In this document: in pieces, positions 34,401-45,900 of the stretch
How the letters are laid out: each line of letters opens with the position of its first letter
Numbering within the stretch: the first letter of the stretch is position 1
Origin: Desmodesmus armatus
Lineage: Eukaryota; Chlorophyta; Chlorophyceae; Sphaeropleales; Scenedesmaceae
Direction of reading: 5' to 3'
Assembly (NCBI GenBank): GCA_007449985.2
Contig: VIIQ02000766.1
Span: 93,918-157,917, forward strand
DNA length: 64,000 nucleotides
Made by a program: the position numbers and the translations under genes
Notes under the pieces: model-generated
Databases searched by the model: none
Told to the model about the DNA's origin: nothing
What the model saw: only the letters and a program-made list of their open reading frames with translations

Positions 34401-36332
34401 TGCTGCATGAATTCTTGCACAAGTACACCGCAGGACTGCGCACGCCTTGCAGCACGTCAAGATCAAAAAACCTGTAGCATCTTGATGCATGCAGTCCTGC
34501 TCTGATGCCGCTGACCTGCGCGTGGCGGCCGGCCAAACAGCTCTTCCATGAAGATTCTGCCTGCTGCTGCTGCCACCGGCCGGCGGTTTGTGCTGCTGCC
34601 ATTGGGGGGCTTCAGGTTGCGCCTCAGCAGGTGCAGCAGCGTGACCGTGTTGGTCAGCCAGTATGCCAGGCAGGCGTTGTCATCCTGGTGTGCGTCAAGC
34701 TGGCTGCCGATGACCTGCAGGCATGCAATACCCAGCAAGTTGGCCTCCGTTGAACGGTGCCTTCTTTGTTTGCTTGTGCTAGAGTGCTGCCCTCCAGGCC
34801 GCTAACCTTTGGTGACACAGTCATACCGGTCAACAGTACGATTTATGTTTCACCAACAGCAGTGATACAACAGCATGCAGCACCCAATAGGCATACAGAG
34901 GGCCTCCTGTGAAGGGGGTTTGTCCTGACCAGCTCATCAGCATATAACTCTAAAGAGGTTGATGCAGTACAGTGGGCATGGTGGCACCATACAATGAGCC
35001 AACAGTGATACCTGCTCAGGTATCTGAGTGAGATCGATCTGGGTGACCCAGAATAAATGCCCGCATATGGGGTCACGGGGATGCTCACGGGTTGTCAGCC
35101 ATGCAAGGCTGGTCATTCTGGAGGTCAAATAAAGTAGTGCACAACGTGTACAGCCCACCTTGATGATGCGGTCAAACACGTCAGTCTTTTCTGCCTGGAA
35201 GGCCCTCCACTGCAGGCATGCCCTGAACACCACCAGAGCGGCCAGGGGCGTGTTCTTGTGGAAGCCCATGGGGTTCAACAGGGCCAAGAGCAGCTTCCCC
35301 TGCTCTTGCATTTGCCGCAGCTTGGCCTGCAGCTGCAGATGACGCACGCACACAAGCATGCATACACACCACTTAGTGACAAAAAGCTGTCACAAATGGG
35401 AGACGCTACTGTAGCTGTACCGTACAATAAAGGATTTGACACCATGGCTGCCATGACAAAGCAGCACTATGCAAGGTACACCCGCCTATGGGGCTACAAC
35501 GCACCACTCAAGCTCGAACACCGGTGTCGGTACTGAGACACATCACGCTCACTGAACAAGCCAACTTTTCTTGAAGAGACAAACCAAAAATCTCCAGAAC
35601 CTTACACCGCACCTGTAGCTCCCCCGCCTTGCCTCCCCCTGCATCTGCATCTGGCTGCAGTGCATCAGCTTGCTGGCTGGCACTCCTCACGCCAGCCTGC
35701 TCGATGACGTACCGCATGAGGCAGGCTGTGCAATAGGTAGGGCCTTCAGGTGGGGTGACAGGGCTGCGGGGCGGGTTGCTGCATATGGGGCAGGTGACAG
35801 CCTCTCCTACTAGGCCTAGTAGGCCAGCACAGGCGAAGGGTGTGCTGCCGCTGGCTCCAGCTGCAGGGGCTGCTGCAGTGGCCTGCAGAGCAACCATAAC
35901 AAGATAAAATCAGAAACGCTCAATCACGATGCCGGCGGCTGGTGTTGAAAGAGCTGCCTGTTCATGCACAGCCGCAGAGCAGCTGGGCCAACCCAGGTGC
36001 TGGTGGGGGGGGGGCTCGGCAATTCTCGTGGCTGAGTAGGTGACCGTGTATGCCTGTACTATCAACTTGCACAGCATCGATGCTGATCCTAGGTGCTTGG
36101 AGTGTTCGCTGATGCCCTGCTGCTGCGCTCTCTGTCCCTGTGGCAGGTTCTGCTGGCTGTTGCAGGTTCTGCTTCAAGCTTAGGCTGCATGCTTGTGCCA
36201 AAAAACGTGCTGTTGACGCCTCGATTGCGGCGTTGAGATGTTCTTACCATGTTAGTGCTGATATCTGTGCTGAGGGGAAGCTGCTGTCCTCAAACAGCTG
36301 AGCCCAGTCTTGAAAATGGGCGTGTCGGTCTG
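31458..36332 (-). CDS. Myosin XI-type cargo-binding (dilute/DIL) domain protein with a RING/U-box-like motif, no motor
   Basis: Exons on the minus strand, each phase-compatible with the next: 36332-36248, 36184-36045, 35872-35613, 35332-35159, 34714-34516, 34327-34173, 33924-33801, 33523-33378, 32951-32877, 32419-32270, 31990-31880, 31571-31458. The third exon has 'CPICSNPPRSPVTPPEGPTY' then CTACLMRYV, a RING/U-box-like zinc motif. The rest is the globular tail of plant class XI myosins: 'AFQAEKTDVFDRIIK', 'DDNACLAYWLTNTVTLLHLL', 'GKYPVLLFIQQLDACVQKIF', 'DVQLFNQLLLRRECCSFSN', 'NAWDELGHI', 'SYSFLLDDDSTLPFVVDEV'. In myosins this tail binds vesicle or organelle receptors. No motor domain or IQ motifs can be found before the divergent gene at 37947, so it seems to be a headless tail protein. 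The 5' end is unresolved: no start codon could be tied to the first exon. Confidence 0.8.
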
Positions 36333-37946
36333 CTGCAAGAGCCCAAAGAGGTAACGTGGTGGTGGCCACCCTGATCAGAATAAGCCACTTGGACGAAACA
36401 ACGCAGGGATGCTGCGGCAAGTTCTGACTAATTACTGACTGATCTCAGATCATCTGCAACACCACACTATCTGTACGCTGAGTCCAACCCAGCAAATTCT
36501 GCATTAGGACGTAAGACGTGATTCTGTCCAAACCGAGAGGACGTGGGCGCTTGTAAACTAGAGCAGCAGACAGAGCGCGGAACGCTGACTCAGAACCAAC
36601 CTGCTCAAGGGATGAGCCGTTGAGGTAACACACAAGTCCAGATTATGTGGTTGCTTCTTTCTATGCCAAGATGCTGTGCCGAGCTGGCTCAGGTGCAGTG
36701 GCCTTAGGGCTTTTGACCAAACCAATTTGTTGTGTCTTTACAGACTGGGGGTTTGACCAGACCATTATATGTATATCATGTAGCTATGAACCACTGTGTC
36801 CTGTCTGCAGTGTGCTGGCGCAGTCAGGTGTGTGCAGTCCACCAGCCTGGCCCTGCCACGGACAGCCGCGGACGTAAGCTTGCCCTGCCCAATGCTGAGT
36901 TGTATTACAATCAATGACGGGCAAGCCATTTCCAGGCCACAGCACGATGGCAGCCACCACACAACGCAGTGCAGCCTGTATGCCTGAACATGCACCTGCC
37001 ATTGTACCTGCAGGTATTGCAGCTTCTGCGCCATTGTCAGCACTTGCGGTGCATATGGTGTTGTGGTGGTGTTGCTTGCCGCCTCTGTGCCCAGGTGCCT
37101 AAGGTAAGGCACATCTGCATCCTCACAGCACAGCACAGCACATTACATCACAGCACAACTGGTGGTGCAGCCCAATTGACACTGCAGCAGTGCTGCCACA
37201 ATTGCATGACCCGCAGCTACAGGGACCAACAAGCAGCAACACTGTCAATGCCTCAGGCTGGCCGCCCATTTTGTGTTGCCTTTGGGCAGGAGACGGCAAT
37301 GGCATCGTCACGCTGTGGAGTGATTGATCGGCAAGCGTTGACTACCATCTGAGGATTCTGCTGAGCAGCTGCCATGCATATGTGCTGCATGTGCATGCAG
37401 GTGCTGCATGTGGTTGCTGTAACGAGGCAGACCAATGTGAGGTTTCGGTGTTGATTGGGTCGGTCAACACGTCCAAGCAGGTTTTGAGGCGCGGTATGCA
37501 GAGGTTCATCATGCTCCTTGAACAGCCTGGCAAACAACCCACAGCTCGTTCACTGCGCGTCTAGGTAAGGAGCAGCACCTGTTGGCATTGACTAAACCTT
37601 CATATGCCGTTACGTGTCTTTCTGGCTCGGTATCCACGTCGTGGTCTGACTGCCTGTCGCTGGCGGTTTGACTTTGCCCGCGGTCCCACAACCTGGGACC
37701 TTCAGTGATGGTGCAGTGAGGCTGCAAGCAGAGCATCACTCGCACGCGTTCAGTTGGTTCGCTTGTGGCGTCCTGTGCAGCCTACAAACTTGAAGTCCTC
37801 CAGGGAGCGCGTCGTGCAGGCGTTGCTCACGTTGCTGATCGTGATCGCCCAAGCAGACGGCTCCACAGTATTTTCAACAAAACTATACTTTCATTCAAAC
37901 TGTCATACGGCGTCATCGGGGGTTCTGAGGGGCAACTTTGGTTGCG
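36333..37946. other. Divergent intergenic region (myosin-tail protein / PC-esterase)
   Basis: About 1.6 kb between two genes transcribed away from each other; it should hold both promoters and the missing 5' end of the minus-strand gene. Short open frames exist (for example 36445-36633 minus) but no homology or phase-matching splice sites could be shown. Confidence 0.45.
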
Positions 37947-40900
37947 ATGGGCTTCCAAGAGCAGCAGGCCTACCTTGAGCAGCAGCAGCAGCCGTTGCAG
38001 AAACCATCGCCCACTAGCAAGAGGGCTGTGATATTTTCAGCTGGCTTGTTCTTAGTACTTGCAACAGCTATTGCCGCCGTTTCAGCGGTCCTTTGCAGCA
38101 CTGCCCTCTCATGCTCAGTGGTACCTCTGCGAATGCGCTTGCGCAGCCCTGACCAGCAGCAGGGCAGCTCCCAAGCAAGGACAGCACCCGATGCAGCTAG
38201 CTGGGCAGGCAACAGCTGTCCAGTGCAGTACCACACCGGGCATGCCGACGCTGCAGCGCCTTTGTTGCTGGGTGGTGCAGCAGCTGCATGTGCTTCTGGG
38301 TGCCAGCCGCGGGACAGCATGTGGTGAGTCTTAAGAGAATCACTAGCAGTGCATTCAGACGACATCTTTGTTGACAGTGCCTGTTGCAACTTCAAATGGC
38401 TGACCACACTTTGGACCAAATCTCAACCGCACAGCAATGGTGTATGTATGGACAAGGGTGGTCAGCAGTCATGCTGCAGCGCATTCGCCCATTGCAGGGG
38501 TTACATCGTCACCACCAAAAAACCTTCTTGCAGTGCTGCCCTTCAGTCTTCCCTACGTTTCTATCCTGCAAGCTAGACCCATCAGCCCATCCTTTGTAAG
38601 CTCACATGCAGCAGCCGCTCACCGTCAACTTGTGCACTGCACGGCTTTCTGTTGAACCTATAGGTCAGAAACATGCAGGATGGACCCTCAGTCCCGCACA
38701 ACGTGGGGTCTGTGTGAGAGTCAGCAGCGGCAGTCTCTCGTCGATCTGGCGGGCAGCCTGCACAACGGCTCCATGCTGCACTTCAACCCTTGCGACCTGC
38801 ACCAGCTGATCAAGGGCAGGACACTCTGGCTCATAGGGTGAGTTTACCCTCGGCAGTAGGGGCATGATGGTGTGCTTACATTCAGTTGGTGGCAGCAGCG
38901 GTGATGAAGCTTTGTGCGAGCCTGTTCACAGCCAGCCGTCTGCCTCAGGGCTACGCAAACACATTGCACCTGCTGCATTCGCAGCAACTGCGGTGCACTT
39001 GGGTGGCTGGTAGATGATGCATCACCCACCCTGCCCAATGCTATGGCGCCTGTGAGATCGCATGCATCTGTGCTGTGTGATGTACATGCAGGGACTCCCA
39101 CATGAAGTCTACATACACAGCTATCCGCTGCGTAATGCTGGACTTCTGGGACCACAGCCAGGGGGAGTGTGCAGCCAGCAGCGATGCCGCGCAGCAGCTG
39201 GAGCTGCACAAGGCAGAGCTGTTTGCGCCCAGGAAGCTAACGCTGGCTGAGATCACTGAGCCTCGCTGCATACACCTGCTGGGTGGCGGCAGGATCTGCT
39301 TCCTGCATGCTGTGCGTGGGGAGGTGCTGGTGTCAGGGAACAGTCAGGTGAGGCAGTGACTGGCACAGCAGACAGACTGTTGCTGCTTTAGCAGAAGTTG
39401 TAGCATTGCTACAAGTGTGCTTCTGGCACAAGCTTCAACCCTGGCTATATATAGTTTAGCTACATTCGCTCCCTAGTTGCCACCTGCTTGGTTGCGGCAC
39501 TGTTGGAGGAACGACACGGTGCATGCAGCACATCTAGTAATCTGGTGCGTGAGATGCCCCTGCACCCCAGCAACACGCAGCAGCCCAGGCCTTGCATGCG
39601 CGCTGTTTGTGAAGGTTGAGACAGTGCAAATGTTCTCAGGGGGACTTGGACTGCACTGCTTTCTGTCTGCAGAAGCCTGGCGTGATGGAGCTTGTGCAGC
39701 AGCGGCAGCTGGCCAGCAGTGACGACATGTTTTATGTCTCCACTGGGCGCTGGTACACACACAACTGCAGCGACTTTGAGGCTGCAGCCTTCAATGCATC
39801 TATTTCGGCTTTGGCTGAGCACTACAAGGTATGTTGCGTGCATGACATCCAGCTGTCAGCATGCTCACGCATCCACAGGTGTCAGGCACCTGCTGCAAAA
39901 CCCAGACACGTGTGGCCTGCGTCGCTTTTGCTGGATACTTGCTAGCAGTCACTAGCTCTGGCAAGCTGCCTCATCACGCAGCCAGGTCCTTTGTAGCTGT
40001 GCTACACCTGGCGTTTGTAGAAGGAAAACGCATCGATGGAGAGCATGGGTTGTGCATGTGTCACGAAGTGCATGGTACTTACGAGGTTGTACTGTGTTCC
40101 TGACCCAGAGCACCAAGGCGGACTGGCCGCACGTATACTACGGTGTGCCACCCTTTGACCACACGACGTGCAGCCTCAGCTTTGATTGCAAGAAGGAAGG
40201 GGCCTGCCCAGCTGCTGGCAATGGCAGTTCTGTCAACATGTATGACAGGGTTGCCGGCTACGCACACAGCTTACTTGACAGGTGCGACGCTTTACAGGCT
40301 ACATGCCAACCTATTGCCAAGCTGTGATCCCAAGCATGCCCTGGCTGGTGCATTTTACTTCCAATTGCTGCACCCGAACTATGATGGTGCGCAGTGGTGC
40401 GGGACTGCAGCAGTACAGGATGTTGTAAACGCCAGGCGTGCAGATGCACCTAAATGCACTGCAGTGCAATTAGGAGTCCATCACCTGTTTCAGTACCCCG
40501 TTGCAACATGAGCCGTTGAGCAGACTACAACCATGCCACTTGCCTCACCTAGCCTGTGTCGTAGACACTGAGCTGGAGTCAGACGATGCGAACTTGATGT
40601 GGTCAACTTTGCTCACAATTCCCTTCCTTTCCTCTGCAGGTCTGGCATGGCCATCATAGACTACATGGAGCTGACCAAGCCTCTGCATTGGGCACACCTG
40701 GGCCACGAGCGGTCATTCAAGAAAGCACTGGACTGCTTACACTACTGCCGGCCAGGCCTTCCAGAAGTAAGCGGACATGCCTTACTCACATGATGGCAGT
40801 TCCCAGCCGCCATGCTCGCACAGACCATGCTCGCAGTGGCTGCATCAGGCGTGTCGCACCGTTGAAGTCTGTTGGGTTTGCCTGCATTTCTAGTGCAAGC

Positions 40901-41109
40901 GTGCTGCCGGCGGACCCTCACCAACCTATGCATGGTGCGCTGTCTCTGCACTGATTTCCATGTGCCTGCAGATGGATGTGTGGTTCCTGTACAACGCCAT
41001 GAAGGAGCAGGGCATCAAGCCGCTCACACGCAGTGTAGTGGACACTACCACGGACGACAGCACGTACCAGACCGGCCTTCCATGCACGCGGCTGAAACCG
41101 TTCTTGTAG
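37947..41109 (+). CDS. PC-esterase/TBL-like type II membrane protein (seven exons)
   Basis: Exons 37947-38323, 38664-38837, 39092-39347, 39673-39828, 40109-40281, 40640-40766, 40972-41109. All junctions keep phase and the product is 466 residues. Residues 27-50 are one membrane helix after a short Gln-rich cytosolic N-terminus, giving a type II, Golgi-like topology. The luminal part has the PC-esterase signature: 'GRTLWLIGDSHMK' with the GDS nucleophile Ser (split across exons 2 and 3), 'TKADWPHVYYG', and 'DCLHYCRPGLP' with the DxxH pair near the C-terminus. Plant TBL proteins with this layout O-acetylate cell-wall polysaccharides; related animal and fungal proteins act on other glycans. The substrate here is unknown. 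Paired Cys residues (for example 'CSLSFDCKKEGAC') suggest luminal disulfides. A low-complexity Gln/Ala stem links membrane and catalytic part. Confidence 0.8.
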
Positions 41110-42981
41110 ATGGGTGTGTCACATTATCACTTCTAGCGTCACTTTCTGCTGCTTGTGGTTCTGTATGAGCTGTCAATTGGGCCGTGCGCCCGTTCCTACC
41201 CTGGCTGAGAGGCCAGTGCACTGTCACAGCCATGGTAGGCAATGTCAGCCCAGGCAGTGTGTCCACCTTGGCTTGGGTTGCCGCCTGTACGCTGGTAGTG
41301 GCCATCAATGTCAGAGCATGCGCGTGCTTGTGTTATAAGCTCTGTGTGTGTCGGATGGCATGCTCATCAACAGGCCGCCTGCTGTGTGAGCAGTGTAGAT
41401 GCCTGTGCCCCAGGACCTTCAGCCCACAGGCTGCAAGGCTCTGCTGACCGTTTTCAGTGGTTCTCAAGCTGTTGCAAGCGCAGGGGCTTAGCGTGCCCGT
41501 GTTCTATCTGTGTAGGCAGGGTTTTAGTAGCAGTACTGCTTGTTGTTGATGCTTTTACCACCTGTGAAAGGTGGCTGGAGCCTGGTCAGCACCTGCAACG
41601 GTGCCCGGCTCTGTACGGACTTGATAGAGAGACAGGGATGAGCAGTGCAGCTTTGGATAGTGGTGGCAAATTGTTCCTTGCAGGCAAGGCATGCCATCTG
41701 CAGCTGCCAGGCAAGATGGCAGCGGTGTGGATGCTGGCTTAGCCTTCTCATTTTGGTGCAGAGCGTCCACATTGTCTGATGAGTTGATCTGCGAGATTGT
41801 GTGGGGAGCAGCAACATGCACCCGGACGCCGCCGTCAGCTTCAGTTCTGGTGGAAATGGGTATGTGCGCTTGTGTGCTGTTGTGGTGGCCAGGCCGAGTA
41901 GCAGCACACGTCTGCCGTCAGTGATGCCCTCTAATTGCGAGGGACAGTGAAGCTGCACTGTGAAGTGTGCTGTCATGTTGGTGGATGGTTACAGCACTAT
42001 CTGTTGCAGGTGGTCCGTAGGCCTTGCAAGGCAGCAGCCCCAGTGGCCTGCAACCAACATTGATGTCCCAGCCGGACATGCTGTGAGAGGGTGGTGGTGT
42101 GCATAGGGATGCCCACCGGGACTTGGCAGTTTGCATGGCAGGCGGAGTGGTTGAGTGTGAGCAGAGTCCAGCTACTGGAGGGAGCGTCCCACAGAGTTCA
42201 GCGATGCAGTTATCCATATTGTGTATTGTGCAAGGGTTGCTGGGCCACACCTCTGTTGTGTGCATGTCTTGAGCCGCCTGTATTGGCCCGCACGTGCCAC
42301 GTGGTGATTAGGATGTTTGGATGCAAAAGCCACCCCCCCCTCTGCCTGCCCCTGGTGCAAACCAGTGCGCCAGGCTGCTGCTGCCCCTGGGCAGGGCCTA
42401 CCATGAGGGCAAGCGCACTCTGAATGCATGTAGTGCCAGCGCTGTCGATATCGACACGTTCCACGTCTCCCGTCTTATGTCTATGCATTTGCTTGTTTCT
42501 CTCGTTACGGACGTTTGGCCACATGCACAGCACCTCTGCTGGTGGCTGCAGTCAGCCAACCAGCTGCTGGGATCGTCAGTGACAGCAGGGCGTCTGCCGG
42601 AGCATGTATGCCTGTAAAGCAATGTGCTACTCTTGAAACTGCCAGGATGTTGACTTTGCCCTTGGCGTCTCTCTGTGGGGGTGGGTGCGGTCACCAGTTG
42701 CTACATAGTTCTGGGTCACAATGCCAACCAGATCATCCAGATCTATGCCGTGCCAGCTTCATGTGTTGGATATACGGCACAACTGCGAACAGCACGAGAG
42801 GAGGAAAATCACGTTGAGATTATGAGTCTTCTTTGAGTTCATCCACCCTCAAACTGGAGCCCCTGTTCCCAGGGGCATGAAAACCGTTGCAGTCACACAT
42901 TCGATTCCTTGCATTCAGCAGACTCCGTTGCCCTGCACAGTCATCGTTGTGGGATGTCGGGTTCGATTTGAAGCAGCAGTC
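41110..42981. other. Intergenic region before the TM9SF gene, no gene seen
   Basis: About 1.9 kb with only short, unrelated open frames on both strands. It must contain the 3' UTR of the PC-esterase gene and the promoter of the TM9SF gene; no repeat or RNA gene was recognised. No TGTAA was spotted close to the stop at 41109. Confidence 0.45.
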
Positions 42982-45900
42982 ATGACGAACTGTGTGCAGC
43001 AACGTTTGATGTTGCCGAGTTTGGTGTGGTGCTGCTTGCTCCTCACCATATGCACAACATGCGTATTTGGTCTTGATAGAAGTCTGCTGCAGCCAGCAGC
43101 ACCGGCAGCTGGCTCTCGTCGTTTGCTGGGGCAATACAAACAGGCAGATGATGTCCCCCTCTGGGCTAGCAAAGTGGGACCCTTCGCCAACCCAGGTGTG
43201 CTGCTGGTCGCTTTCATGAAATATTGCATGATAGTTGTGCTGCAAGCCGCTCCTAGCCCCAGCTGTGCTGCGGGATCCAGCGCTCCTCACGCACAGCAGC
43301 TGCAACTGTTCCCACCCTCAGCAGCTCTGCGTCAGGAACGTACAGCTCCTCGCAGGCCAGGCCACCCTGCTTGTCATGACCATAGCAGCACGTCAAGCAT
43401 ACATCACTGCAGCATGTGTGCACTTTGACAGTCACGCAGCATGGTCTGTGCTGTTGCAGTGAAACCTACGAGTACTACAAGCTGCCGTACTGCAAACCCA
43501 AAGCAGGGGTGCGGTACAAGACCCTGGGCATGGGTGAGGTGGTGGATGCCAACCGCATGGCCACCACTCCCTACCAGTTGAACTTCAGGACAGACCGCAA
43601 AGACCAAGTCATTTGTGAGAAGGCACTGTCTGGTGAAGACATGGCCAAGTTCCGCAAGGTCAGTCCGACAGTCAGTCGATGTATTCAATAAATCTGGGCC
43701 TGCCAGCTGCCAGGGGTTATGGGGCTCAATTGCAGTGTTTGACTGCTGTACGGCTAGAAGAAGTTGTGGCACCCAGCAGCAGCTTGAGTGGGCGACGGGG
43801 GGGGGGGGGGGGGGGGGGGGCAGGCTGTGCACACTGATGGTGCTGTCAGGTTCCTACTCAGGCACCTGCAGCACACACAACACGTGCTTGGGGCAAATGT
43901 GCCACGTAAGCAAGCTTGATAGTCCAGCATGGTCAAAGCTGTGCAAGCCACCAATCAGCAGCGATATGCACAGCTCTAAGCAGACAACCCTACACGCTAG
44001 GTGGGCAGTATGGGGGCGCGCTGCTCTCACTGAAATATGTATGCCTGCTGCATCTGCTGTTTTTGGCGCGACTGTGCAGGCTGTGCGTGATGACTGGTAC
44101 TATCAGATGTACTATGACAACCTGCCAGTGTGGGGCTTCATTGGCAAGGTGGGCACAGGCAGCGGCAGCAGCGCTGCAACAGCCAGCAGCTGCATCAGGT
44201 TTGGCAGAGGTATCGGCACATGCAGCAGTGCAGTAACTAACTAAGTAACAGCTTGGAGGAGATGCACGCAGCCGCTTGAGGGCGAGGTGGCAGCATAACG
44301 GGCCAATGTACAGCCGGGGTGTAAGGCGCAGCAGCTGGTAGGGTTGGAAGGACAGGTTGCAGCTCGTGCAGTGTCTGCCAGGCGGCAGTGACAGGCATGA
44401 GCTTGCGCAGCCTTGCAGGGGGCTGGCAGCTGCCAGTATACCTCAAAGCACACTTCATACATCAGCCCACAGCAGCAGCGAGGCAGAAAAAAAGAAGCCA
44501 CCGCCTTGCCTTGGGGCAGACAATGCGACCCAGAGGGCGACCCCCTTTGGGCTCTGTATCGCAATGGCATGCAGTCGCTCCTGTTCAGGAGGCGTCTATT
44601 TTTGGCTTAGCTGCACACACAGCGTCATTGTTGCCAGCGCTTCAAGCAGACCCTGATCCAGCCACAACCAAACCAATATCGTGCCTGCTGTCTGGCTGTA
44701 CTGCTGTTCCTGCTGCAGGTTGAAAAGATCATACCCAAGGCAGGCCAGCCGGAGTACAAGTACTACCTGTTCACCCACATCGACTTTGAGATCAAGTACA
44801 ATGACGACAATGTGATCGAGATCAACGTGCTGGCAGACCCCAATCAGGCAGTGGACATCAGCGAAGATGTGGAGGACGTCAAGGTGCGCGTTGGAGGCAG
44901 CCTGGCTGGTTCTCAGGGCAATAAGGGTCATGCAAAGCGCGGGTGGGAGCGCCTACCGTGCACACCTCGCGGCATGCAATGCCGCAGCGGCGCTGCTTTT
45001 TGCAAGTTGCCAGCTTTATTCAGGCTGTTGTCGGCAGCATCCATTGGTTGGATTGGTTTGGGGCCTTTCTTGGCTTGCAGGTGACCTTCTCTTACAGCGT
45101 GAAGTGGACCCCGACTACCATCACGTACGACCAGCGCCTGCAGCGGTACGAGCGCTTCCCGCTGAACCCCATCCACTTGGAGATCCATTGGTTCAGCATT
45201 GTCAACAGCTGCGTCACAGTGCTGCTGCTCACTGGGTTCCTGGCGACCATTTTGATGCGCGTGCTGAAGGCAGACTTTGTGAAGTTCAGCAGAGAGGATG
45301 GTGAGTACGGGCTGGCGATGCAGGCTATTGATGGCAGGTGGTGTTTCCAGAGTTGACAGGTGGTGGATTGCGACATTGGGTGGCAGCTGAGACCATGCAT
45401 GTTGGGACATGGGGGATGTTTCAGGGAGCCTCTTCTTCAGAAGCTACAGGTACACCCGCACATCGCTCTTGGTAAGCAGGTTTCCAAAAGCTTGGGGATC
45501 TGCTTACCAAGAGTGACCTGCGGGTGTCCCTGTAGCTTTTGAAAAAGTGGCTAGTTTATGCCAACTCAGGGTCAATCAGGGGGTTGCAGCATGCTCATGC
45601 AGTATGCCACGCCCTGGGGTTCCAGGGGGGAGAAGACGCGAACATGCAGCCCAGTTTGCAGCATGCCATGTGCTTTGACGAGGGCTGGAGCGGCACGTGC
45701 AGGGTGCTGCCAGCAATGACGTCGGATTCACGTCCATGCCCCGTTGTGTGTGCTCTGTGTGCAGCTGCCATGGAGGAGGAGGAGTCAGGCTGGAAGTACA
45801 TCCACGGTGATGTCTTCCGCTTCCCACCCAACAAGTCATTGTTTTGCTCTTTTGTTGGTACAGGAACACAGGTACGCTGCGCTGCATGCATTGTTTACTC

